NCBI GenBank assembly: GCA_964455095.1
Contig: CAYVUV010000149.1
Span: 1-52,335 of the forward strand
Length of the DNA: 52,335 bases
Reading direction: 5' to 3'
Source of the DNA: CAYVUV01 sp964455095
GTDB taxonomy: Bacteria > Desulfobacterota > Binatia > HRBIN30 > CADEER01
In this document: positions 43,042 to 52,163 of the stretch, piece after piece
How the letters are laid out: the number at the start of each line of letters is the position of its first letter
Numbering within the stretch: the stretch's first letter is position 1
The notes under the pieces: generated by a model
Database searches by the model: none
What the model saw: only the letters and a program-made list of their open reading frames with translations
Told to the model about the DNA's origin: nothing
Program-made: the position numbers and the translations under genes

Positions 43042-44715
43042 TCAGGTTTCGGTGTCCTGCTCCTCGCGCGCGTCGGCGTCGAGGGTGAAAGAGAAGGTCG
43101 CCCCCCGCTCGACGGCGCCTTCGGCCCAGGCGCGGCCACCGTGGCGGCGGACGATGCGCTGCACGGTGACGAGTCCCATCCCGATGCCGGGAAACTCCTC
43201 GCGCCCGTGTAGCCGCTCGAAGGGCTCGAACAGCTTTTCGGCGTGTTCCATGTCGAAGCCCACCCCGTCGTCGCGCACGAAGTAGATGCGCTGGCCGTCG
43301 CGCACTTGTGTCCCGAATTCGATGTGGCCGCGCCGATGGGGCGCGGTGAACTTCCAGGCGTTCTCGAGCAGATGCCGCAAGGCGATGGCCAACAGGGCGG
43401 CATCGCCGCGGGCGGTGACGCCGGGCTCGATCGACCAGGTGACCTCGCGCCGCGGCTCGCTGCCGGCGAGCCGTGTGGCAATGCGCTGGGCCGCGGCGCT
43501 GAGGTCGACGTCTTCGATCTGCAGGGCGCCATGGCCGAGGCGCGAGAGGCGGACAAACGCGTCGATGAGCTGCCCCATCTGATGCGCTGCGGCGCGCACC
43601 CGCTGCAGGTCGGAACGGCCGTCGGCATCGAGGCGCGCGCCCTGTTCGTCGAGCACGGCGGTGGTGAATCCGTCGATGGCGCGCAGCGGGCCGCGCAGGT
43701 GATGCGAAATCGCGTAGCCGAAGCGCTCCAATCCGTCGACGGCTTCCTCCAGCGCCTGCGCGTGCTGTTCGAGCTGCGCCTTCTGCCGCTGCAGGGCCAT
43801 GTTGGCTTCGCGCCGCGCACCGATATCGGTGAGCGAGCCGCTCATCCGCACCGGCCTGCCGGCGGCGTCGGTTACGACGATGCCGCGTACCAGCACCCAG
43901 CGATAGCTGTCGTCGCGGTGGCGCAGGCGGTGCTCAATCTGAAAATGATGCTCGCGGGCCGTGCTGGGGGGCACCAGGGCGTCGAGGCCGCTGGCGTCGT
44001 CGGGGTGTATGCGAGACAGCCACGCCTCCGCCGTGGACGGCAGCTCGTGGTCGGCGAAGCCGAGCATCGCCTTCCAGCGCGGCGAGAGATACAGAACGTC
44101 GTGGACCAGATCGTGGTCCCAGATCCCGTCGTTGGCGCCGGCGGCGGCGAGCGCGAATCGCTCTTCGCTGCGACGCAGGTCGGCGGTCATGCGGCTGACG
44201 GCATAGGACACGATCCACGCCACCACGTGCAGATAGAGACCCACCAGGACGATCCGGGTCGCGACGCGCTCCCCCGTGGCCGCGAGCGGCGCGACGTGCG
44301 CCAGCCAGCCCGTCTGCTCGAGCCAGAGGACCCCGGCGTACGCGGCGGCGCACGCGGTCGCGGCGACGAGCGCGATGCGCATGGGAAACAACAGGCTGAT
44401 GGCGGCGACGATCATCGCGTACAGGAACGGCGCCAGCGCCGCGTCGATGCCACCGCCAAAATGAATCCCCGCCGTTACCGCGAGGCTGTCGACTGCGAAG
44501 CCGCCCAACAGCAGGGGGGCGGGAATGTCGCCTGGCCACGCCAGTGTGAGCAGTGTGGGCAGCAGCGCCAGGATGACGATCGCCGACCATGCCGCGGCCG
44601 GTATGGTTGGGACCGCCGTCCAACGCAAAGCCCAGATGGCCGCGATCAGGACCGCGAGGGCGACTGCACGAGCGACGTAGATGGTGCGGACCGTGTCGCG
44701 AGACACGCGCGGCAT
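43042..44715 (-). CDS. PAS-containing histidine kinase with membrane sensor region
   Basis: 557 residues. Residues 1-185 contain about six hydrophobic segments, a MASE-like membrane sensor region. A PAS domain follows (about 190-305; DGIWDHDLVHDVLYLSPRW, then a PAC segment YRWVLVRGIVV). A short coiled-coil leads to the HisKA box with H338 in YAISHHLRGPLRAIDGF, the phytochrome-like subclass. The ATPase domain shows LLENAWKF (N box), DDGVGFD (G1) and GMGLVTVQRIV (G2). No response regulator is adjacent, so it is an orphan kinase. Input is unknown. Confidence 0.88.
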   Translation of the reverse strand: MPRVSRDTVRTIYVARAVALAVLIAAIWALRWTAVPTIPAAAWSAIVILALLPTLLTLAWPGDIPAPLLLGGFAVDSLAVTAGIHFGGGIDAALAPFLYAMIVAAISLLFPMRIALVAATACAAAYAGVLWLEQTGWLAHVAPLAATGERVATRIVLVGLYLHVVAWIVSYAVSRMTADLRRSEERFALAAAGANDGIWDHDLVHDVLYLSPRWKAMLGFADHELPSTAEAWLSRIHPDDASGLDALVPPSTAREHHFQIEHRLRHRDDSYRWVLVRGIVVTDAAGRPVRMSGSLTDIGARREANMALQRQKAQLEQHAQALEEAVDGLERFGYAISHHLRGPLRAIDGFTTAVLDEQGARLDADGRSDLQRVRAAAHQMGQLIDAFVRLSRLGHGALQIEDVDLSAAAQRIATRLAGSEPRREVTWSIEPGVTARGDAALLAIALRHLLENAWKFTAPHRRGHIEFGTQVRDGQRIYFVRDDGVGFDMEHAEKLFEPFERLHGREEFPGIGMGLVTVQRIVRRHGGRAWAEGAVERGATFSFTLDADAREEQDTET

Positions 44716-44930
44716 GGCGTGGTGACCCTTCGCTTGCTGGGGAGCTGTTTGTCACCTTATCAGCGCGATCAACGGAATAACAGGACGGTCCGCGAACCTC
44801 GCCGTCATCGGGCGCGTTGACGCTGCTGATGGCCCTGACCAGGCGCGCTGGACTCCGGTGCCGTGCGTCGCCTACAAACGCGCCCGCAGCCATTGTGCGT
44901 CGGTCGTTCGCAAGCGAGAGGAGCAGTCAC

Positions 44931-45992
44931 ATGACGTATCGAGTCATCCAATGGGCCACCGGACATGTCGGCATCCACGCGCTGCGCGCCATCGCGCAGC
45001 ACCCGCAGATGGAGCTCGTTGGGCTGTGGGTGAGCGGCGAGGCGAAGGCCGGGCGCGACGCCGGCGCGCTGTGCGGCATCGCTCCGACCGGTGTCGTGGC
45101 GACGCGCGATGCCGCGGCGCTGCTGGCGCTCGACGCCGACTGCGTGTCCTACATGGGCGCGACCGACTACCGCCCGGCCGAGGCGCTCGACGACATGTGC
45201 CGCATCCTGGCGTCGGGCAAGAACCTGGTGACCACCTCGTTCGTGCCGCTCATCTACCCCTGGCGCGTGCTGCCGGAGTTCGCCGAACGCCTCGAGGTCG
45301 CCTGCCAACAGGGGAAGACCTCGTTCTTCTGCTCCGGCATCGACCCCGGCTTCTCGCCCGACGCGCTGCCGATCGTGCTGTCCAGTCTCTCCCAGCGCAT
45401 CGACTCGATTCGCGCCCAGGAGATCTTCAACTACGCGACCTACGATCAGGCGCAGACGCTGTTCGAGGTCATGGGCTTCGGCAAGCCGCCGGGCACGCCC
45501 GTGCCGTTGCTGATGCCGGGCGCGCTGTCGATGGCGTGGGGGCCGTCGGTGCGCATGGTCGCCGACGCGCTGCGCGTCGAGCTCGACGAGATCCGCCAGT
45601 CGCACGAGCTCGCCCTCGCCGAGGAGGCGTTCGACATCTCGTGCGGCCGCATCGAGCGCGGCACGGTGGCCGGCCTGCGCTTCGAGGTCGCCGGCATCGT
45701 CGGCGGCACGCCGCGCATCGCCGTCGAGCACATCACCCGGCTGCGCGACGACATCGCGCCGCACTGGCCGCAGGGCAACGGGCCCGGCACCTATCGCGTC
45801 ACCATCGAAGGCCTGCCCGCCATGCGCTGCGACCTCGACATCGGCTTCAACAGCCCCGACCACAACATCGACGGCTGCGTCGCCAGCGCCATGCGCGTCG
45901 TCAACGCCATCCCGCATGTGTGCCAGGCGACACCGGGCGTGAAGAGCTGGCTCGACCTCCCCGGCATCGCCGGCGCCCACGCCATGCGCTGA
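44931..45992 (+). CDS. DAPDH-like (2,4-diaminopentanoate dehydrogenase family) NAD(P)-binding protein
   Basis: 353 residues from the ATG at 44931, with GAGAGGAG eight bases upstream. The N-terminus is a Rossmann dinucleotide site (VIQWATGHVGIHALRAIAQHP), as in dihydrodipicolinate reductases. The C-terminal domain contains FFCSGIDPGFSPDALPI and QEIFNYATYDQ and matches the Ord-like branch, of which mycobacteria and related high-GC bacteria have many copies. The true substrate in such genomes is generally unknown. No lysine, ornithine or diaminopentanoate genes are present nearby to support the literal name. Confidence 0.82.
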   Translation: MTYRVIQWATGHVGIHALRAIAQHPQMELVGLWVSGEAKAGRDAGALCGIAPTGVVATRDAAALLALDADCVSYMGATDYRPAEALDDMCRILASGKNLVTTSFVPLIYPWRVLPEFAERLEVACQQGKTSFFCSGIDPGFSPDALPIVLSSLSQRIDSIRAQEIFNYATYDQAQTLFEVMGFGKPPGTPVPLLMPGALSMAWGPSVRMVADALRVELDEIRQSHELALAEEAFDISCGRIERGTVAGLRFEVAGIVGGTPRIAVEHITRLRDDIAPHWPQGNGPGTYRVTIEGLPAMRCDLDIGFNSPDHNIDGCVASAMRVVNAIPHVCQATPGVKSWLDLPGIAGAHAMR

Positions 45993-46117
45993 GGAGCGAT
46001 TTCGCTCTGCGCCGCGTGTTTCTAGGGGTTTCCCCCAATTGACGGGTTGCGGCGCGACGCGTCAGTGTCGAGACGTTGCGCTCGGGTTGGTTTGCCCTGG
46101 GCGATGACGGATCGCCC

Positions 46118-49100
46118 ATGACACGAACCCTCTCCGCTGCGCTTGGCGCCTTGATGACCTGGTTCGCCACCAGCGCGGCAGCCCAGCTGGTGCCGTTCGG
46201 GGCCGAGTTCCAGGCCAATACGTTCACGTCCGGAGCGCAGCTGTTCGCGGATGTGACCGGCTTGCCCAGCGCGAGTTTCGTCGTGGTCTGGGAGAGCGCC
46301 AATCAGGACGGCAGCGGCGATGGTGTGTTCGCGCAGCGATTCAACAGCGCCGGCAGCCGGCTGGGCGCCGAGGCTCAAGTCAATCAACTCAACGTCGACG
46401 ACCAACACCTTCCCGTCGTCGACAGCAACACAACGGGGATCTACGTCGTCGCCTGGGAAAACGAGGATACCCTCGACCCGGGTGATACCGGCTCCATTGC
46501 CGCTAGGCGGTTTTCCAGCACCGGCGGCTCGCTCGGCGGCGAATTCGTGGTCGACCAGGTGGTGTCGGTCGAAACGGACAACCCAAACGTAGAGGTGTCG
46601 CCCTCCGGAGCGTTTGTGGTGGCATGGACGCGCAATCCGGGCGACGGATCAGGCCTCGGAGTGTTTGCGCGCCGCTACGATTCAGGCGGGGCGGCCGTAG
46701 GCTCTGCGTTTCAGGCCAACACGTTTACCGTCGGGAACCAGTACCTGCCCAGGATCGACGGCGATTCGGGCGGCGCATTTGTCGTCGTATGGGATAGCTT
46801 CGGTCAGGACGGCGCCGGCTACGGCGTGTTCGGGCAGCGCTTCAACAGCAGCGGCGTCAAGCAGGGGGCGGAGTTTCAAGTCAACACGACGACGGTTTCC
46901 GATCAAACCTATGCGGCGATCGTCAACGCGGGAGCCGCCGGCTTCCTCGTCGTGTGGCAAGGGGCGAGCGATGGTTCCGGCACCGGGGTCTTTGCGCAGC
47001 TCTTTACCAGCACCGGCACGAAAGCTGGGGCTGAGTTTCTGGTCAATACGGGGACGGATCAGAACCAAACGGCGCCCAGCGCGGCGCTCGACCCCGCCGG
47101 AGGGTTCGTGGTTTCGTGGTCGGGGCGCGACTCGCCCGGGGGGTTCTCGACCTACGGGATCTTCGCGCAACGGTTGAACGGCAGCGGTGCCAAGGTCGGC
47201 ACGGAGTTCCTGGTCAACATCACCACGGCAAGCGCCCAGATCGATTCGCGCGTGGCGTTGACGGACACGGCGCGGTTTGTCGTCGTGTGGCGCAGCAACC
47301 TCCAGGACGGATCGGGATACGGCGTCTTCGGCCGCCAACTCGCGCTGGCCACCTCGACTCCGACCCACACGCCGACGTTCACGCCGATCCCGACCAACAC
47401 GCCGACGCGGACACCGACGAATACTCCGACGAAGACGCCGACTTCTACGCCCACCCGCACACCCACCAATACGCCGACACTCACGCCGACGCCGACACTG
47501 ACGCCGACCAACACGCCGACCCGGACACCGACGAGTACTCCGACGCTCACGCCGACGCACACGCCGACGCGGACCGCGACCAATACGCCGACCAATACGC
47601 CGACCTCGACGCCGACGCGGACGCCGACGAATACGCCCACTGTCACCCCGACCCGAACGCCGACCAATACGCCGACCGCCACGCCGACGTTTACGCCGAC
47701 CCGGACGCCAACGGACACGCCGACCATCACGCCGACGCGGACCGCGACCAACACGGCGACCAATACCCCGACGTTAACATCGACCCGGACGCCAACCGAC
47801 ACGCCCACGGTCACGCCGACGCGCACGGCGACCAACACGCCGACCAATACGCCGACGTTTACGTCGACCCGGACGCCTACGGACACGCCCACCGTCACGC
47901 CGACGCGCACGGCAACCAACACGTCGACCAGTACGCCGACCTTCACGGCCACTCGAACGCCGACGGATTCGCCGACCGTCACGCCGACGCGGACGGCGAC
48001 GCCCACGCCAACGGCTACGCCGACGCCGACTCTCACGAATACGCCGACTCCGACGCCGACCGACACGCCGACGCGCACGCCGACTCAGACCCCGACGTCG
48101 ACGCCAACCGTCACCGCAACGCGCACACCGACCGTGACCCCGACGCTGACGCAGACGGTGACCGTCACCCCGACTCATACGCCGACGGCGACCTCAACCT
48201 GGACGCCGACGCACACGGCCACGCCGACCCCGACCGTCACGCCGACGGCCACGCCGACGCGCACGGCAACGCTGACGCCGACGGCAAGCCCGACGCAGTC
48301 CGGCACCGCGACCGCGACGGCGTCGCCAACGCAGACACCGACGGCGACCGCCACCGCCACGCCGACGAACACGCCGACAGGCACGCCCACCGCGACGCCG
48401 ACCAGCTCGCCGACGCGGACACCGACGGATACCCCGACGAGGACACCGACTCGGACGCCGACCGCGACGCCCACACCGACGCCGACGGCGACGGCCACCC
48501 CGACGCCTACGCCGACGGCGAGCCCGACCCAGACTCCGACGCGGACGGCGACGCCTACACCGACCGTGACGCCAACGGTGACCCCGACGCAGTCGGGCAC
48601 CGTCACGGCGACGGCGACGCCCACCAGCACGCCGACGCCGACGTCCACGGCGACATTCACATCGACCCCGACCAACACCTCGACATCGACGCCGACGATG
48701 ACGCCGACGGTCACACCGACCCCGAGCGGGACTGGCACACCGACCCTGACGCCGACCGGGACTCCGACGACCACGCCGACGCCGACGCGTTCGCCGGCTC
48801 CCCGCTGCGGTGACGGCACGATCAGTCCGCCCGAACAGTGCGATGACAACAATACGAACAACGGTGACTGCTGCTCGTCCGCGTGTCGTTTCGAGTCGGC
48901 CCAGGTGATCTGCCGCCCGGCTGCCGACGCCTGCGATCTCGCCGAACGCTGTCTGCCGACCAGCGCCGTCTGCCCGGCGAACCGCCGCGCCAGCGAGGGC
49001 GCCAACTGCACCGACGGCGATCCCTGCACGACCGGCGAGATGTGCCGCGCCGATCAGTGCACGCCGCGTGCGACGATCGACATGTGCATCAACCGCGACG

Positions 49101-50419
49101 GCTGCTGTCCGCCCCGCTGTGCCCGCACCGACGATGCGGACTGCAATCGCGTCGAGACCGACCAGCTCGCCGTCGCGCCGCCCGTGCAGAGCCCTGGCCC
49201 CCCCACTGCAGCCGATGCCGATGGGGACGGCGACCCCGACATCATCGTCGGCGACAGCGGACAGCCGACGGTCGGCGTGTTGCGCAACGACGGCGACGGC
49301 AACTTCACCCGCGTCGACGGCGCCATGCTGGTCGCGCGCGCCGGTGGCGGAACGGGCGCGTCCGGCGGCTTGAGCGACCTGGTTCCTGCCGACCTGAATG
49401 GTGACGGCTACGTCGACCTGGTGCGCACGCTGCCCGCCAGCGGCGAGCTGGCAACGCTATTCGGCGACGGCGCGGGGCATTTCGCCGACGGGCCGCGCGC
49501 GGTCGCCGGTGCGGGAGCCGGCCGCCTCGCGTTGCGCGCGTTGAGCGGCGACACGGTGTTCGATGCGCTGGTCGCGACCGACAGCGGGCTGGTCTTGATG
49601 CACGGCACCGGCGGCGGCGCGTTTACACGGGCCACTGTGGTCGCCGAGGGCAGTCGCGTGGCGGACTTCGCCCTGGCCGATGTCGATGGCGACGGCCACC
49701 TGGACGTGATTGTCGCGTTGCCGAGCGCCGACGCCGTGCAGGTGTTCTTGGCGCGCTCGGGCGGCGTCTTCGACGCCGGGCCGACGCTCACCGCGGCGCA
49801 GCCCGAAACGCTGGTGGCGGGTGACTTCACTGGCGACGGCGTCGCCGATCTCGCCGTCGCCAGTGCCGGCGACGGCGCGCTCACCCTGTTCACCGGCACC
49901 GGTAGCGGCTTCGCCGCGACACCACGCACGCGACTCACCGGGCTGAGCATCACCCGCCTACTGCGCACTGACCTCAACGGCGACGGCCTCGCCGACCTGG
50001 TCAGCCTCGACGCGTCGACGGGTCTGGTGTCGACCTTCCTCGGCCGCGGCGACGGCGCGTTCGACGGCGCTGCCGACGGCGCCCCTACCGTCGAGACCAA
50101 CGGCCCGGCGCGCGGCCTCGCGGTGGCCGATATGAACGGCGACTTCCTGACCGACGTGATCATCAGCGGCATGCAGATCGCCGTCGGCGTCGTGACCTCG
50201 AACGGGCCGCCGCTGCTGGCGGGCGACGCCACCGGCGATGGTACGGTGGACGGCGCCGACATCGACCGCCTCATTGCCGAGCTCTTCGATGGCGACGGCG
50301 TCGATGCCCTCAGCTGCGGCGGCGGCTCCGCGCGCAGCGCGGCCGGCGCCGACGCCAACCGCGACAGTGCGATCAGCGCTGCCGACGTCACCGGCGCGCG
50401 GCCCGCGGCGCGGCCCTGA
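46118..50419 (+). CDS. Giant modular secreted protein: seven-repeat array, 480-residue Thr-Pro linker, Cys repeats, FG-GAP, dockerin-type end
   Basis: 1433 residues from the ATG at 46118, with a signal peptide (AALGALMTWFATSAAA). Seven repeats of about 54 residues (27-408) match those of the 19128 protein. A Thr-Pro linker fills about 411-892. A Cys-rich myxo-type module follows (CGDGTISPPEQCDDNNTNNG; 893-1015). FG-GAP/VCBS-like repeats run from 1030 to 1365 (DADGDGDPDIIVGD, DLNGDGYVDLVR), an integrin-like calcium-binding propeller pattern. The C-terminus (1368-1433) has two dockerin-type loops (GDATGDGTVDGADID and ADANRDSAISAADV). No anchor or sortase motif is present. Probably extracellular; partner unknown. 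Confidence 0.82.
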   Translation: MTRTLSAALGALMTWFATSAAAQLVPFGAEFQANTFTSGAQLFADVTGLPSASFVVVWESANQDGSGDGVFAQRFNSAGSRLGAEAQVNQLNVDDQHLPVVDSNTTGIYVVAWENEDTLDPGDTGSIAARRFSSTGGSLGGEFVVDQVVSVETDNPNVEVSPSGAFVVAWTRNPGDGSGLGVFARRYDSGGAAVGSAFQANTFTVGNQYLPRIDGDSGGAFVVVWDSFGQDGAGYGVFGQRFNSSGVKQGAEFQVNTTTVSDQTYAAIVNAGAAGFLVVWQGASDGSGTGVFAQLFTSTGTKAGAEFLVNTGTDQNQTAPSAALDPAGGFVVSWSGRDSPGGFSTYGIFAQRLNGSGAKVGTEFLVNITTASAQIDSRVALTDTARFVVVWRSNLQDGSGYGVFGRQLALATSTPTHTPTFTPIPTNTPTRTPTNTPTKTPTSTPTRTPTNTPTLTPTPTLTPTNTPTRTPTSTPTLTPTHTPTRTATNTPTNTPTSTPTRTPTNTPTVTPTRTPTNTPTATPTFTPTRTPTDTPTITPTRTATNTATNTPTLTSTRTPTDTPTVTPTRTATNTPTNTPTFTSTRTPTDTPTVTPTRTATNTSTSTPTFTATRTPTDSPTVTPTRTATPTPTATPTPTLTNTPTPTPTDTPTRTPTQTPTSTPTVTATRTPTVTPTLTQTVTVTPTHTPTATSTWTPTHTATPTPTVTPTATPTRTATLTPTASPTQSGTATATASPTQTPTATATATPTNTPTGTPTATPTSSPTRTPTDTPTRTPTRTPTATPTPTPTATATPTPTPTASPTQTPTRTATPTPTVTPTVTPTQSGTVTATATPTSTPTPTSTATFTSTPTNTSTSTPTMTPTVTPTPSGTGTPTLTPTGTPTTTPTPTRSPAPRCGDGTISPPEQCDDNNTNNGDCCSSACRFESAQVICRPAADACDLAERCLPTSAVCPANRRASEGANCTDGDPCTTGEMCRADQCTPRATIDMCINRDGCCPPRCARTDDADCNRVETDQLAVAPPVQSPGPPTAADADGDGDPDIIVGDSGQPTVGVLRNDGDGNFTRVDGAMLVARAGGGTGASGGLSDLVPADLNGDGYVDLVRTLPASGELATLFGDGAGHFADGPRAVAGAGAGRLALRALSGDTVFDALVATDSGLVLMHGTGGGAFTRATVVAEGSRVADFALADVDGDGHLDVIVALPSADAVQVFLARSGGVFDAGPTLTAAQPETLVAGDFTGDGVADLAVASAGDGALTLFTGTGSGFAATPRTRLTGLSITRLLRTDLNGDGLADLVSLDASTGLVSTFLGRGDGAFDGAADGAPTVETNGPARGLAVADMNGDFLTDVIISGMQIAVGVVTSNGPPLLAGDATGDGTVDGADIDRLIAELFDGDGVDALSCGGGSARSAAGADANRDSAISAADVTGARPAARP
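46197..47340 (+). repeat. Seven tandem ~54-residue repeats
   Basis: Same unit as at 20838-22007: GAEFQxN, FVVxW, QDGSGxGVFxQRF. Units 2 and 3 are the most divergent. Seven copies again suggest one seven-bladed propeller. Confidence 0.82.
47345..48800 (+). repeat. Long Thr-Pro coding repeat
   Basis: About 480 codons of the T-P-T-x unit with DNA dominated by ACGCCGAC. It is the longest low-complexity tract in the window and keeps the other frames open as DAD- or VGV-rich artefacts. Confidence 0.9.
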
Positions 50420-50425
50420 GTCGGC

Positions 50426-51007
50426 TTAGCGCCACATCTCGACCTCGACGCGGCGCCGGCCGAAGTCGAGGGCGTCGTCGTGCGAGTCGAAGTAGACGTC
50501 GAGCCGGTGCGGGCCTTTGATGGCGCCGCCGCGGTCTTCGACGATGCCGTAGCCGTAGCCGGGAACGAGCATGCGGGTACCGAACGGGTAGTGGCGCGTG
50601 TCGGCCGCGATGGTGCCGTCGCGGGCGAACCAGAGCCAGGGGAAGACGAGGCGGAAGGGCAGCATCCACGGGTGGACGATGGTGTCGACCGAGACCAGGC
50701 CGGGGCGCGGCTGGTGCGGCTTGGTGCCGCTGGCGGTGCGGCCGGTGTAGGGGCGTCCCTTGTCCGGACCGGCGCTCACATAGCGGTTCCAGAAGTTGAG
50801 CTTCAGGTACCACCAGCTGCCGCGCTCCCAGCTCGCGCACTCGCTGCAGCCGCAGTAGCCGGTGACCTCCATCTCGCGCACCAGGCGCGGCGCGCAACCG
50901 GAGCCGAGCAGCAGCGCGGCGAGCAGCGATCCGATCACGCCCAGACGCACCGCCCGCCGGCCGGCCGTTGCTTCACTCGCTGTCCTCGCGCGCGTCACGG
51001 CGCGCAC
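50426..51007 (-). CDS. 3D-domain lipoprotein
   Basis: 193 residues from a GTG start; other in-frame GTGs (for example at 50998) are possible and no ATG fits. The lipobox is LLLGSGC. The C-terminal 3D domain (MltA/YabE-type double-psi barrel) has the three aspartates: AADTRHYPFGTRM, VEDRGGAIK and LDVYFDSHDDA. Four cysteines in YCGCSEC and nearby may bind metal or form disulfides. 3D domains occur in lytic transglycosylases and resuscitation factors. A peptidoglycan role fits the divergent MltB-like gene 100 bases away. Confidence 0.85.
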   Translation of the reverse strand: MRAVTRARTASEATAGRRAVRLGVIGSLLAALLLGSGCAPRLVREMEVTGYCGCSECASWERGSWWYLKLNFWNRYVSAGPDKGRPYTGRTASGTKPHQPRPGLVSVDTIVHPWMLPFRLVFPWLWFARDGTIAADTRHYPFGTRMLVPGYGYGIVEDRGGAIKGPHRLDVYFDSHDDALDFGRRRVEVEMWR

Positions 51008-51106
51008 AGGCTACAGGCTCTTGCTGCAGGCCTCCAGCTCACGCATCGCGAATCTCTGGCTTGACGCAGTGCCTGCGGGCGCATATCGAGGCGGTGAGGC
51101 CAGGTG

Positions 51107-52024
51107 ATGGCGATGTGGGTTGCAAACGGTGGGAGTTGGCTGCGACGACTCGCAGCGGTCGGGCTGGCGCTGGTGCTGGCGGCGCCGGCGGCGGCCACTG
51201 ATGCCGACTGGAGCTACCTGGTCGACAAGCTCGTCGCCGACGGCGTCGAGCGCGGCCGCGCCGTGCGGACGTTTCGCGACCCCCGCGTGCCGGAATTCTC
51301 CGGTCTCGGCTTCTCGCTCGCGCCGGCGGAATCGCACGCCATGTACCGCGGCTTCCTCAAGGCCCAGAGCGTCGCGCGCGCGCGCGCCTGCCGCAGTCGC
51401 CTGGCGTCGTACTTCCAGGCCGCGGAAGCACGCTCGAACGTGCCGGCCAGCGTGCTCGGTGCCATTCTGCACGTCGAGACGCAGTGCGGGCAGAACACCG
51501 GCAAGTCCATCGTGCTGCACCGGCTGGCCCGCCTGGCGATGGCCAACGAGCCCGAGAACGTGCGCTGGAACATCGCGCGGCACACACGCGGCCTGTCGGC
51601 ATCGCGCGCGGCCACCGTCGCCGCTCAGGTGCGCCGGCGCGCGCGTTATCTGGAGGAGACGTTCTACCCCGAGGTGCTGGCGGTGTTCCGCCTCGCCGCC
51701 CGCGAGGGCATCGACCCGCTCGCCATCCGCGGCTCGGGGTCGGGGGCCTTCGGCCTGCCGCAGTTTCTGCCGTCGAGCTTTCTGCGCTTCGCCGTCGATG
51801 GCAACGGCGACGGGCAGGTGAGTCTGTTCGATCCCGCCGACGCCATCGCCTCGGCCGCCAACTACCTCGCCGGCCATGGCTGGCGCCGCGGCCTGACCCG
51901 CACCCAACAGCGCCAGGTCATCTGGGCCTACAACCGCTCCGACGCCTACATCGACACCGTGCTGGCGCTGGCCGAACGCCTCGAGCGGGCCCTGCCGTCG
52001 CAGCTGTTCCTCGCCGAGCGCTGA
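51107..52024 (+). CDS. MltB-type lytic murein transglycosylase
   Basis: 305 residues; ATG at 51107, with ATG 51113 and GTG 51104 as alternatives. The signal peptide (LAAVGLALVLAAPAAA) lacks a lipobox, so it is probably soluble in the periplasm. The catalytic glutamate is E124 in ILHVETQCGQNTGK. Family landmarks include SGSGAFGLPQFLPSSFLRFAVDGNGDG and FDPADAIASAANYLAGHGW. It cleaves glycan strands to 1,6-anhydro ends. The NGNGDG-like loop in GNGDGQVSLFD may bind calcium, as in Slt35. It is divergent from the 3D-domain gene. Confidence 0.9.
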   Translation: MAMWVANGGSWLRRLAAVGLALVLAAPAAATDADWSYLVDKLVADGVERGRAVRTFRDPRVPEFSGLGFSLAPAESHAMYRGFLKAQSVARARACRSRLASYFQAAEARSNVPASVLGAILHVETQCGQNTGKSIVLHRLARLAMANEPENVRWNIARHTRGLSASRAATVAAQVRRRARYLEETFYPEVLAVFRLAAREGIDPLAIRGSGSGAFGLPQFLPSSFLRFAVDGNGDGQVSLFDPADAIASAANYLAGHGWRRGLTRTQQRQVIWAYNRSDAYIDTVLALAERLERALPSQLFLAER

Positions 52025-52163
52025 TCGGGGTCGCGCCTCGGCGCGGCGTCCCGCTCCTCCCCCACCCCGCGCCGCAGCAGAGGCGCTCCAGCGGGTACCT
52101 TGGTTGCGCGGCGGGCGATACGCTATAGGTTGAGTCCACCCTGAATCTCCGAGGAGCAGCACC

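Noticed and set aside
40880..43285. 801-codon plus-strand frame
   Set aside because: Antisense to the passenger-like gene and the kinase end; no signal peptide or domain.
47345..48800. CRISPR-like or satellite array
   Set aside because: Unit length is short and degenerate, there are no unique spacers of constant length, and it is in frame within a protein.
47116..48813. Long open frames in the Thr-Pro linker on both strands (Asp/Ala/His-rich or Val-Gly-rich proteins)
   Set aside because: They are by-products of the ACGCCGAC coding repeat. The T-P-T frame continues from a signal peptide and ordered domains on both sides, while the others have no start context or domains.
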